Shown here in pieces: positions 1-8,068 of a stretch of DNA of 32,975 nucleotides. How positions within the stretch are numbered: the first letter of the stretch is position 1; each line of letters begins with the position of its first letter. The stretch covers positions 1-32,975 of the forward strand of contig DNXU01000313.1 of assembly GCA_003505715.1 (NCBI GenBank), written 5' to 3'. The stretch comes from Cyanobacteria bacterium UBA8803 (GTDB taxonomy: Bacteria > Cyanobacteriota > Cyanobacteriia > Cyanobacteriales > Coleofasciculaceae). Under the pieces are notes generated by a model. The model was not told the origin of the DNA. It saw only the letters and a list, made by a program, of their open reading frames with translations, and did not search any database. A program made the position numbers and the translations under genes.

Positions 1-340
1 TTACACTAGCTCGATCCCCTAACTTACAGTCCGGCTCGTGATCGATAAAATAACCAAAGAGCATTTCGCCATCCTGGCGATACTGGCGCGTGTGTAAAAT
101 GTGAGCGTGCCAAACCCGATCAATTTCCTGGGTTGGCACCAGGACAATTTGGGGATACAGGTAACTGACAAACAAGAAAGTCTTGTAGGACTGAATGGCA
201 TGGAGTGCTTGTTGTCTAGTCCAGCCGCAACCGTTTTGAGGGTTCATTAGATACGCTGCTATTGCTGATAGATTGAGGGCTTTCAGTTTTTCCAGACAGG
301 TTAGATCTAGGGTAGATAAGGCAGGATTGACCGCTGACAT
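1..340 (-). CDS. Glycine-rich domain-containing protein-like (DUF1399/GRDP family), N-terminal part
   Basis: The frame stays open from an ATG at 340 down to base 1, so the gene runs off the window edge; about 113 codons are visible. The translation begins MSAVNPALSTLDL and carries EIDRVWHAHILHTRQYRQD followed by a GYFIDHEPD segment. The D-x-V-W-H-x-H-I motif followed by a tyrosine-containing stretch and an F-x-H segment is the signature of the DUF1399/GRDP-like family found in plants, fungi and cyanobacteria. The biochemical role of bacterial members is unknown. The gene stands alone: its 5' side faces an intergenic region with a MITE-like element. The family call rests on the motif alone because the C-terminal part is missing. 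Confidence 0.7.
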   Translation of the reverse strand, partial: MSAVNPALSTLDLTCLEKLKALNLSAIAAYLMNPQNGCGWTRQQALHAIQSYKTFLFVSYLYPQIVLVPTQEIDRVWHAHILHTRQYRQDGEMLFGYFIDHEPDCKLGDRASV

Positions 341-377
341 AGGTTGAATTCCTCTTTCTCTACGGCTTGATGTTTCT

Positions 378-491
378 AGGACTTACGCACAGCCTTTATT
401 AGTAGGGTGTGTTATGCGGTAGCTAACGCACCATTGCTGCTATATATGGCGTTTACCCTGAGCATAGCCGAAGGGTAGTTGCGTAAGTCCT
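378..491. repeat. MITE-like element with 12-bp terminal inverted repeats
   Basis: AGGACTTACGCA at 378-389 is repeated as its exact reverse complement at 480-491, bounding 114 bp without a coding frame. Inside are a hairpin at 404-432 (GGGTGTGTTA paired with TAGCTAACGCACC) and a second one around 455-478 (ACCCT...AGGGT). Small non-autonomous elements with TTACGCA-type ends are common in filamentous cyanobacteria. No clear target-site duplication was seen. Confidence 0.6.
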
Positions 492-602
492 GACTTTGTT
501 TTACACACCCCGATCAGAAAATAGGGAGAGGGTAGAAGGGGAGGAGGAAGGAAAAGGAGAGGGATGATGAATAAGTAATCGCTCCTGAACTGCTTACCCC
601 AA

Positions 603-660
603 TAACACATAAAAATCTCCCTCCCTCACCCCCTCACCCTCCTCACCCCCTCACCCCTAT
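603..660. repeat. Pyrimidine-rich short tandem repeat tract
   Basis: The plus strand is almost only C and T with an A every few bases and repeats units close to CTCACCC about six times. It lies directly 3' of cobA. This kind of tract is a frequent cyanobacterial intergenic repeat. No terminator hairpin is visible. Confidence 0.55.
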
Positions 661-662
661 TT

Positions 663-1499
663 TTAATGTGGTCTTTCTAGCACACTTTTTAACTTAATGA
701 CATCCCCAACGACAGCGATCGCAGGAGCCTCAAACTGAGCTGCTGCCACCTGCGCCACAATTGTACCTAAAGTACCCACTAATTCCTCCTGCTCCGGTCG
801 CGTTCCCCAACGAATCAAGGCGACTGGGGTTTGGTCACTCAACCCAGCACCGCAGAGTTCGGCGACAATGTGGGATAGATTGTGAAGCCCCATGTAAATG
901 ACAATCGTTTCTGAGCCTTGGGCGATACTGCTCCAATTTATTTTAGGTCGATACTTGCCCGCAGCTTCGTGGCCAGTCACAAACGTCACTGAGGAACTGT
1001 AAGAACGGTGAGTTAAAGGAATTCCGGCATAAGCGGGTGCAGCAATGCCAGAAGTCACTCCCGGCACTACCTCTACTGGCACCCCAGCCTTTACCAAGTC
1101 TGCCATTTCCTCACCACCGCGACCAAATACAAAGGGATCGCCGCCTTTGAGTCGCACAACTATGGCATGAGTATGGGCTTTATGAATCAATAGTTGAGTT
1201 GTCTCGTCCTGCAAGCGAGAATGACGCCCCCGGCGCTTCCCAACATTAATCTGTTCAGCTTGGGGATTAATCATGGCTAGAATTTGAGGACTGACTAGGG
1301 CATCGTAGACTACTACATCCGCACATTCCAACAGCCCCTTCCCCTTGAGGGTAAGCAGTCCGGGATCTCCCGGACCAGCTCCCACGAGATACACTTTCCC
1401 CAAGGGAATATGCGCTGCGGATATGCCCTCTGCCTCTGCTACAGCCTGGGCACAAGTACTACTAACCAATGTTGTAAGAGTATCTGTTGAGTTCGTCAT
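663..1499 (-). CDS. cobA: Uroporphyrinogen-III C-methyltransferase
   Basis: This protein transfers two methyl groups from S-adenosylmethionine to uroporphyrinogen III to make precorrin-2, the branch point to siroheme and cobalamin. It shows the SUMT signatures: GKVYLVGAGPGDPGLLTLKG near the N-terminus, VVYDALVSP, a VRLKGGDPFVFGRGGEE loop, VVPGVTSGIAAPAYAGIPLTHR, and the C-terminal GDVI segment. It is 278 residues, normal for a stand-alone SUMT without the CysG oxidase/chelatase part. I chose the ATG at 1499; an in-frame ATG at 1574 would add 25 residues without family character. The upstream neighbour on the same strand is a CbiX/SirB-type chelatase, which fits siroheme synthesis, although a repeat-filled gap of about 145 bp separates them. 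Confidence 0.93.
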   Translation of the reverse strand: MTNSTDTLTTLVSSTCAQAVAEAEGISAAHIPLGKVYLVGAGPGDPGLLTLKGKGLLECADVVVYDALVSPQILAMINPQAEQINVGKRRGRHSRLQDETTQLLIHKAHTHAIVVRLKGGDPFVFGRGGEEMADLVKAGVPVEVVPGVTSGIAAPAYAGIPLTHRSYSSSVTFVTGHEAAGKYRPKINWSSIAQGSETIVIYMGLHNLSHIVAELCGAGLSDQTPVALIRWGTRPEQEELVGTLGTIVAQVAAAQFEAPAIAVVGDVIKLKSVLERPH

Positions 1500-1644
1500 T
1501 GAAAGGTACGAAGTGTAAGGGATCGGAGGTTGACATTGGCAGAACAAGCTAAAGGATGAGATGAAATTTGGCATCCTTTATTACAAAGTCGTCAAAGTTA
1601 GAAACTTTCTTGCTTCAGCTCACGGAGAAAAACAATCAGCAGTT

Positions 1645-2565
1645 TTAACCGCCTAGTGCAGTGCGGCAGAATAACCCACCCTTTAAAAAAAAGGTTAAAA
1701 AGCTTACTCTACAAGCTTTATTCCATTCTGCATAGCAGCATTCTGCCTCCCGCCTTCTTGCACTAGCACTTGATAAGTCTCCTTTGAAGCTTGGGGAAGA
1801 AATCATATAGCTCCCCCCTTTCCTTGGGGGGTTGGGGGGCAAGTGCTTATGCCCAGAAGGTTTTTCGAGCAATTCCAAAATTAACTCAGCTAATTGCGAA
1901 GTTGCGCCCATTGCTTCCCTCAGCTTCAACTCTAGTTGGGGAAACTGTGTTTGTAGTTGAACCACCTTTTGAGCGATCGCATCCGTAGTTGTGCCGCTGA
2001 AAAGAAAGTAGGGCAAAATTGCCATCGACTTGTGACCAGCATCTGCTAAACTTTGAATTTGCTCCGCCAGGGTAGGTTGTATCGACCAATAGGCCACCAC
2101 AGCTTCCAACTGCTCAGCAATAGCTTCAATCGGCTGGTTGCCATCCCGGCGGCGGCTGCCGTGAGCTAACACAATTTTGGCATCGGCCTCTACCGTTGCC
2201 AGCATTTTCCCCATGCTAGGGTGAGATCCTAAGTGAGGACGCTGGTCAATGGCGATCGCTTGACCCAGAATCCTTTTAGCCAGCGTCACTTCTCTAGGAA
2301 TATCCTCCATCACATGCACTCCCGGCAGCAAAAACAAGGGCACTAACTGGACTTGATGATATCCCGCCTCTAGGGCTTTATTAGCAAAGTCCCGGATTTG
2401 TTCGTGAAGGGGTAAGGTAGCTAGTTCTAAAGTCGCCGTGCCCACTAAGGGATACTGATTTCCCAGCAGAGCGCTTACCAGATCGGCCAGTTTTTCTACA
2501 GCCAGCTGGGGACGAGGGTCTCGACTTCCGTGATATACCAACAAATAAGCAGATGACAAGAGCAA
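1645..2565 (-). CDS. Sirohydrochlorin cobalt/ferrochelatase, two-domain CbiX/SirB type
   Basis: This enzyme inserts Fe2+ or Co2+ into sirohydrochlorin. Two CbiX half-domains are visible: the first opens with YLLVYHGSRDPRPQ and has the metal-site segment PGVHVMEDIP; the second opens with KIVLAHGSRRRDGNQP and has LPYFLFSGTTTDAIAQK, without the second histidine. The start is uncertain: upstream there is no ATG or GTG before a stop, so the protein probably starts at TTG 2565 or the TTG two codons later. The last 70 residues or so (from about KPSGHKHLPPNPPRKGG) match no chelatase sequence and are read from interspersed repeats, so the functional part is about 235 residues. cobA follows downstream. 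Confidence 0.88.
   Translation of the reverse strand: MLLSSAYLLVYHGSRDPRPQLAVEKLADLVSALLGNQYPLVGTATLELATLPLHEQIRDFANKALEAGYHQVQLVPLFLLPGVHVMEDIPREVTLAKRILGQAIAIDQRPHLGSHPSMGKMLATVEADAKIVLAHGSRRRDGNQPIEAIAEQLEAVVAYWSIQPTLAEQIQSLADAGHKSMAILPYFLFSGTTTDAIAQKVVQLQTQFPQLELKLREAMGATSQLAELILELLEKPSGHKHLPPNPPRKGGSYMISSPSFKGDLSSASARRREAECCYAEWNKACRVSFLTFFLKGGLFCRTALGG
1655..1770. repeat. MITE-like inverted-repeat element inside the chelatase gene 3' end
   Basis: AGTGCAGTGCGGCAGAAT at 1655-1672 is matched in inverted orientation by the segment 1740-1770 (reverse complement begins AGTGCTAGTGCAAG and ends AGGCAGAAT), with a few extra bases. The interior holds a short A-run hairpin. The element and the adjacent C/G-rich repeat at 1812-1843 supply the C-terminal codons of the upstream chelatase. 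Confidence 0.45.
1812..1843. repeat. C/G-rich interspersed repeat encoding P-P-N-P-P-x-K-G
   Basis: A CCCCCC...GGGGGG-type inverted repeat, read on the minus strand as PPNPPRKGG within the chelatase tail. Similar repeat-derived codons occur in the CHAT gene near 21505-21545 and in the CHASE2 gene near 25191-25230. Confidence 0.6.
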
Positions 2566-2665
2566 CGGCCTCAGTTGAAAGTGGAGATAGGGAATAGGGA
2601 ACGGGAAATATCAGGATGTTTTATTCTGGGAGTTTTGAGGGGAGATTGGGGTGCCTAATTTTACT

Positions 2666-5071
2666 TTATACCACGGGAATAGAAATTAAGAACTCAGTGC
2701 CCTGACAAGGGGCTGAAATACATTGTAATCTTCCGGAGTGCTTTTCAACCACGATTTGATAGCTAATGGATAACCCCAAACCCGTACCTTGACCAATTGG
2801 TTTAGTTGTAAAGAAAGGATTGAAAGCTTGTTTTTGCACCTCTTCCTCGATACCATGCCCGTTATCAGCAATCCGAATTATTACATTCTGACTGGCATCA
2901 ACTTCGGTACGAATCCTAATGGTTGGGAATGGGTAGTGGGTAATGGGTAATAGAGAATGGGTATCGTTTGCGAAAGTTTTTTCTTGACTTCCATTTTCCA
3001 TGTTCCATTTTCCATTCCTTATTTCCCATTCCCTATGCCCCATATCCAAGGCATCAATAGCATTGCATAGTATATTCATAAATACCTGATTTAGCTGAGC
3101 AGGGTAACAATGAACTTGTGGCAGTTGACCGTACTCTTTAATAACTTGAATCTCAGGACGATGGAGCTGTTCTTTCAGACGGTGCTGTATGATAAGTAGG
3201 GTATTGTCGATGCCTTCATGAATATCTACCCATTTAGACTCGGATTCATCAAGGCGGGAAAAGTTCCGTAAAGACAGCACGATCTGGCGAATCCGCTCGG
3301 CTCCCATTTTCATGGAGAAGAGTAGTTTGGGGAAATCTTCTGCAATAAAATCTAGGTCAATATCTTCCTGCTGCTCAGTAATTTCGACACATGGATTAGG
3401 ATAGTACTTAGTATAGAGCTGTAAGAGCTTTAATAGGTCTTGGGCATATTCCATTGCAGGTTGAATATTGGTATAAATAAAACCAACGGGATTGTTAATT
3501 TCGTGGGCAACGCCTGCTACTATTTGCCCCAGAGAAGACATCTTTTCTGATTGAATGAGGTGGGCATGAGTGCGTTTTAATTCCTGTAAAGCCTGTACTA
3601 ACTCTTGTGCCTTTTCTCGTTCTCTAGCTTCGCTGGTTTTCAGCTTTTCCTCTGCCTTCTTGCGCTCGGTAATGTCGCGCAGAAATGTGGTAAAAACCTT
3701 TTCATTCCCCAAGTTCAGCTTAGAAATTGAGGCTTCTGCCGGGAACTCCGTGCCATCCTTACGGCGGCCAAAAATTCCTTGGCGCTCCCCTCCCATCTTT
3801 CTCGCTTGTCCCAAAGACTTGCCAAAATTAAGCATGTGTTGGTGGTGAGCAGTTGCCAAGCGAGCAGGCAACAGCAATTCCAAAGGTTGGCCTAGTACTT
3901 CTGCGGCAGAATAACCAAAAATCTTTTCAGCTCCTTGATTAAACATAACGATCTCGCCAGCCGAATTTACTGAAATAATTGCATCATTGGCAATCTCCAA
4001 GATACCTGCAAAACGAGCTTGGGAAGCTTGTAAGAGTGAGTTGGATTGCTCTAGTTTTTGATTAATTTGCTCGAGTCTAGCAGCTCGCTTTTGAATTACC
4101 TGGGCTAAGTGTATGACCAGAGCAACAAGTAAAGACAAAAACAGCCCCTCTAACAGCACGATATTTGCTACTGGAGTCAGCAAAGATTTAAACTCAGTTT
4201 TTAAAGCAGGTAGTTGAGCCAGAAGGTTGTGCTTCCAAGTTTCCAGGGCTTGCCAGAGAAATATACTCGCCGTCAAGACTCCAAAACTCACACTCCAGGG
4301 CAACCAGGGGTGCAAACGATTAAACGGCCTGTGTCCCAGAGATAAAACCCAAAGGCTTAATCCCAAAACGAGCAAACCTACAGCTGTGGGAATTGCCACT
4401 CCGGTCAGATAAACCCAACTGTGGGTAGTGCCTAGACCTGTGAAGTAGCCCAACAGGGCTATCGTACTCATGCCCACTACTGCTGAGGCTAGCACTCCGG
4501 CGATTGGCGTTGCCAGCTGGCGGCGTAATCTTATCCCAGAGGTTCCGTTCGTCCGGGTTAGACTCAGACAGAATATCGCTATTCCGATGAGGGTGAATCC
4601 AAAAGCCGTGTTCGGAGAGGGGCGACCGGGCAGAGGTCGATCGATTTCAATGAAAAATTGTCGGATCGGGTGGGCTAACCTTTGACTAGAGGCATGGCTA
4701 GGGGGATATAGAGTATTAGTGAGGTAATCCTGCATCAGCAGTTGGTCAATGCCCAGATTAACCTCAAAAATGTATTCAGCCAGCGTCAACCCACCGATGG
4801 CCGCCACCAGTAGACTCAGTCCTATGGCCAGTTTCCGCCAACCTTTGGCCAGAGCCAGTAAGGCCAAACCGCTGAGGAGGAAACCCACAGCCGTGTTGTA
4901 GCGCATCGGAGGAGAACCAGGGAGTACCTGAATCGACACCGTAGAGCGAAAATGCCATGCTACTATTACCACCAATCCCAGGACGGTACTGAATCCTCCA
5001 GCTGTGAGGGCAACGACCTGGGGCAGCTTGGGCATGGCCTTTTTAGCGTGTGATATAGCCATACACCTCAA
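2666..5071 (-). CDS. Membrane PAS-domain sensor histidine kinase
   Basis: An 801-residue two-component sensor. Residues 1-330 hold about eight hydrophobic segments (for example 20-40, 61-76, 82-97, 155-171, 188-210, 222-245, 260-274, 302-325), a probable membrane sensory module. A coiled coil follows at 328-350, then a PAS domain at 351-475 ending in TTFLRDITERKKAEEKL. The dimerisation/phosphoacceptor part has VAHEINNPVGF with His523. The ATPase has the N box around N670, the G1 box DNGHG at 736-740 and the G2 box GTGLGLS at 762-768. Residues 677-716, between N box and G1 box, are a repeat-derived insertion. No receiver domain or response regulator is adjacent. Start: ATG at 5071, with further ATGs at codons 4 and 13. 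Confidence 0.9.
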   Translation of the reverse strand: MRCMAISHAKKAMPKLPQVVALTAGGFSTVLGLVVIVAWHFRSTVSIQVLPGSPPMRYNTAVGFLLSGLALLALAKGWRKLAIGLSLLVAAIGGLTLAEYIFEVNLGIDQLLMQDYLTNTLYPPSHASSQRLAHPIRQFFIEIDRPLPGRPSPNTAFGFTLIGIAIFCLSLTRTNGTSGIRLRRQLATPIAGVLASAVVGMSTIALLGYFTGLGTTHSWVYLTGVAIPTAVGLLVLGLSLWVLSLGHRPFNRLHPWLPWSVSFGVLTASIFLWQALETWKHNLLAQLPALKTEFKSLLTPVANIVLLEGLFLSLLVALVIHLAQVIQKRAARLEQINQKLEQSNSLLQASQARFAGILEIANDAIISVNSAGEIVMFNQGAEKIFGYSAAEVLGQPLELLLPARLATAHHQHMLNFGKSLGQARKMGGERQGIFGRRKDGTEFPAEASISKLNLGNEKVFTTFLRDITERKKAEEKLKTSEAREREKAQELVQALQELKRTHAHLIQSEKMSSLGQIVAGVAHEINNPVGFIYTNIQPAMEYAQDLLKLLQLYTKYYPNPCVEITEQQEDIDLDFIAEDFPKLLFSMKMGAERIRQIVLSLRNFSRLDESESKWVDIHEGIDNTLLIIQHRLKEQLHRPEIQVIKEYGQLPQVHCYPAQLNQVFMNILCNAIDALDMGHREWEIRNGKWNMENGSQEKTFANDTHSLLPITHYPFPTIRIRTEVDASQNVIIRIADNGHGIEEEVQKQAFNPFFTTKPIGQGTGLGLSISYQIVVEKHSGRLQCISAPCQGTEFLISIPVV
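2922..3042. repeat. Short tandem repeats (CCCATT/GGGTAAT type) inside the histidine kinase
   Basis: Two blocks of opposite sense, at 2922-2962 (units like GGGTAAT, GGGTAGT) and 2989-3042 (units like CCATTTT, CCCATTC), can pair as an imperfect long hairpin. They translate in frame as a low-complexity stretch rich in N, G, E and W within the ATPase domain. This is the cyanobacterial heptamer-type STRR pattern. Confidence 0.65.
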
Positions 5072-5126
5072 ATTATGTTGGAAAAGTTGTTAAGTTTTTA
5101 TACACCTGGTTAAGGGGATTCCCCTA

Positions 5127-5621
5127 TTATCTACTCTCAGTATCCCCCTTAAGAGGGATGACAAACAATAAGTTATTGTAAAAGTTAGCTAAACTGCTAT
5201 GCCGTCTTTGGACTCTTCCTAATTCTGTCAGGCGACTAATGTATTTTTGAAGCCCAATATTCTTAATTTTTCTGCCAAAAAGAAGCGTACAAGTGTAAGC
5301 GATTACGATATCCACCCCAGCGTCTAGCAGGTCAGAACAAAATGTCCGTCTGAAGTCGTGGGGGCTGAAAGATTTAACCCCAGCTTCTTTAGCTCGTCGG
5401 CGAAGTATTTTTAAGACGGCATCCGGGTGCATGTGCCGCAACTGCACTTCACCACCTTTACGCACTGGGCATAGCAACGGCCCTGGTGTGAATCCCCGAA
5501 CATCCAACCAATCCTCTACCAAGGCGATCGCATCTTCTGGCAGATAAACCGTGCGACTTTTCCCCCCCTTGCCCTGGCGGATCTCAATTGCGCCGCTGGT
5601 CGGATTAAAATCTTTGAGTAC
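5127..5621 (-). pseudogene. Degenerate tyrosine recombinase (phage integrase family) fragment
   Basis: The frame is open from a TGA at 5622-5624 to the stop at 5127. The stretch 5304-5617 reads DFNPTSGAIEIRQGKGGKS and continues RTVYLPEDAIALVEDWLDVRG to SPHDFRRTFCSDLLDAGVDIV. That covers the G-K-G-G-K strand and the box II H-x-x-R motif of tyrosine recombinases. The core-binding domain, the box I arginine region and the C-terminal G-H and nucleophilic tyrosine are missing. After DIV the reading frame continues with about 58 residues unrelated to integrases. It is a two-end truncated relic, evidence of past mobile-element activity next to the protease cluster. Confidence 0.75.
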
Positions 5622-5785
5622 TCAAGAGTAATTTTCCGCTGGTTTGTGCCACTCCAATGAAAAAAGTTTTAGGGGATTTACAACAAGTCAACAATGACCT
5701 CTGAATTAAGGCTCTCAAAGACTTTGATTGGGAAATGTACTAAAGTGCTGTTAGAGCTTTGGCTAATTTCTAGATAGCCAGTCGG

Positions 5786-8050
5786 TCAAACTACCTCAAA
5801 AGTTATTGACATTGCTGCTAACTGACTTATATCAACCCGACCTACTCGTTGAGCAACAGGGAGATTAGTGTTAAAACTACCATCGGAGCGATCGCCATTA
5901 TCGGTTAGCTCCCAAAGCAAATGATCAATCACCTCAATTGGAGTAGACAGCGCTACTGGGCCACTCTGTTGATAACTACGATTAGCGATCGCGTGTAACA
6001 CCTTGAGGACATTTCGCAAAGGCGTTACACTCGCAACAATCAAAACCTCTGTCACTCCCAAAGGTTCTTGAGTCTGGAGATTGAACTCATCTCGATTTGG
6101 ATCGGGAATTAATAGCGTTTGCCCTGCTTCCACTCGTGCGGCCTCAAATGCCGCTGTCCATTGACTAGGAAAAATGATAGTCATCTCCCCTGTTGGGTCA
6201 ATCACCAGTACGCTGACATAGAGAACACGAGGCTCGTTATTGATAATTTGCAGTTGAACTGGTGTACTGAGCGGTAACTGGGAGAAGCTTGACTTATGAG
6301 TCGCTTTTTTAACCCGTTTAGATGGCGTTGAACCTCGTGCAGACGCTATTAACTGCGCCCCTGCACTCCGGGTTGGGACAACTTGAGCAATCAGCTGATT
6401 TCCGGCATCAGCCCGACTCAGAGAAGCCATCACATTCAGCTTTGATGAATCGGTATTGAGCATCATTTTCAAGATGCGGACGGCTAGTAAGGACTTGAAT
6501 TTAGCCTGTAGCCTCAATAGAGCATCTCTCACTGTTTCAAAAGAAGCGCCAAACGAACCCGGAATTACTTCCAACCCAGGAGAGAATAAGCCTAAACTGC
6601 CATTCGGGGGGAATGGGGACGATTTTCTACCCCCTTGCTGTAATTGCTGACGATAATTATCAGTCATACGCCCGAAAATGTAATGGACTTCTTCCTGTTG
6701 CAGTGGTAAAACTTCAATACGTTTGAAGGCTTCTAAGGTAGATTTGGCTTGAGCTGTCTCTTTACCGAGGGATGGGTCAAGACCAATGCGTAAGCTGAAA
6801 TTACTGGGAATTCCTCGGACTTGTTCCAGGCATAACGCCCCCGGTTGAATGACTCTGGATTGAGATGCATCTAGCAGTTTGCCTTGCCCGACTAAACCCT
6901 GACGCGATTCCAATTGCACTCGTCCAAAGAATTTACCAGCCGTATCAACTACAGCAAAAATAGCGTTTTTTTCAAATGCAGCGAGACTCTTAGAATCAAC
7001 GCCTCCCAACCACAATTCTACTTGTTGACCTTCTACTTTAGTAATAACGGCCTCAGCCGAAGTCGCCAGTTCATCGGTGAAGTAAATGTTTTTTTGTTCG
7101 TTAGCACTTCCTGGTTTAGTCTCCAACTCAGGCGTTTGCATAGTAAAGGAAATTTGTGAAGTGTTGCGAGCAATATTGGGGAGAGCATTAAGAATGGGTT
7201 CCCTACCTATTTGTTGCCAGAAATACTGAGTCATTAGATAAGTAAAAGCGCCAGCACTGAAGCCACCAAAGGGATAATCGGCAGCAAGTTGGTCGCGACT
7301 TGTCGAAGTAATAACGACTCCCTTTGCCACTCCTGTTCTGCGTCGCTGTATAAACTCAGATGGAGTTAGATTGAGTCGAGATAGCCATTGTTGTTGATAG
7401 GTTCTCTCTTCAGGACTAACTTGAAATTCAGCACCACCTCTTACGGCTCTTATTTGCAGATTTCCCCGTTTTGCTCCACCCGAATGGCAACAATCTAAGA
7501 CAACTGTAACGTTTTCTGTTTTTAGAGCTGTCATCAGCAGAAATAGTGTGTGTCCTGTGATATCCTGCACGATACTGCCAGCGTTAGGATTAGCGGGACG
7601 CTGACTATCAAAGGGGACAAGGGTGCTGTTGAGTCCGTCTGGATAATCCTTATCAGGGTCAGCGACTTGAGAGCCATGTCCAGAGTAATGGAATACTACG
7701 ATATCCCCTGGTTTAGCTTGTTGAATCAGATGAATTTCAAAGGCGTCTAAAATTCCTTGGCGAGTAGCGTTTTGGTTGGTTAAGGTGAGGATATCTTGGG
7801 GGTTGAATCCAAAGCGATAGATGAGAAGATGGCGCTGCAATTCAACATCATTGATACACCCATTTAAGGAAGAAAGTTGGCTAGTTTCCGGATAATCATT
7901 GATGCCGACTAGTAGCGCTAATTTACGAGAGGACGTTTGAACGCCACGAAGAGTATCTAAGCGAGGTTTGAGATTACAACTATTTACACTAACAGTTGCG
8001 ATCGCAGAACCAGCACCTTGTAAAAAGAGACGCCGTTTAATGGGAGGCAT
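5786..8050 (-). CDS. Metacaspase-like caspase family protein with Tat signal and DUF4384
   Basis: A 754-residue clan CD cysteine peptidase. The N-terminus has a twin-arginine motif (KRRLFLQGAGSAIATV), which implies export of the folded protein; a Cys at 25 after VNS could be a weak lipobox. The p20 domain spans about 43-300: KLALLVGINDYP, the catalytic His125 in HYSGHGSQ and Cys188 in LDCCHSGG, preceded by the acidic D186. Residues 593-680 resemble DUF4384 (VLYVSVLVIDPTG, IFPSQW, LLIPDP). Metacaspases usually cleave after Arg or Lys. The gene starts 18 bp after the stop of the retropepsin gene, so both probably form one operon driven by the shared element at 9438-9465. ATG at 8050 is the only sensible start. 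Confidence 0.92.
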   Translation of the reverse strand: MPPIKRRLFLQGAGSAIATVSVNSCNLKPRLDTLRGVQTSSRKLALLVGINDYPETSQLSSLNGCINDVELQRHLLIYRFGFNPQDILTLTNQNATRQGILDAFEIHLIQQAKPGDIVVFHYSGHGSQVADPDKDYPDGLNSTLVPFDSQRPANPNAGSIVQDITGHTLFLLMTALKTENVTVVLDCCHSGGAKRGNLQIRAVRGGAEFQVSPEERTYQQQWLSRLNLTPSEFIQRRRTGVAKGVVITSTSRDQLAADYPFGGFSAGAFTYLMTQYFWQQIGREPILNALPNIARNTSQISFTMQTPELETKPGSANEQKNIYFTDELATSAEAVITKVEGQQVELWLGGVDSKSLAAFEKNAIFAVVDTAGKFFGRVQLESRQGLVGQGKLLDASQSRVIQPGALCLEQVRGIPSNFSLRIGLDPSLGKETAQAKSTLEAFKRIEVLPLQQEEVHYIFGRMTDNYRQQLQQGGRKSSPFPPNGSLGLFSPGLEVIPGSFGASFETVRDALLRLQAKFKSLLAVRILKMMLNTDSSKLNVMASLSRADAGNQLIAQVVPTRSAGAQLIASARGSTPSKRVKKATHKSSFSQLPLSTPVQLQIINNEPRVLYVSVLVIDPTGEMTIIFPSQWTAAFEAARVEAGQTLLIPDPNRDEFNLQTQEPLGVTEVLIVASVTPLRNVLKVLHAIANRSYQQSGPVALSTPIEVIDHLLWELTDNGDRSDGSFNTNLPVAQRVGRVDISQLAAMSITFEVV

Positions 8051-8068
8051 AGTCGAATAACTGATTAA

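Noticed and set aside
1500..1574. 25-residue N-terminal extension of CobA
   Set aside because: The extra residues are not SUMT-like; the ATG at 1499 gives the normal length.
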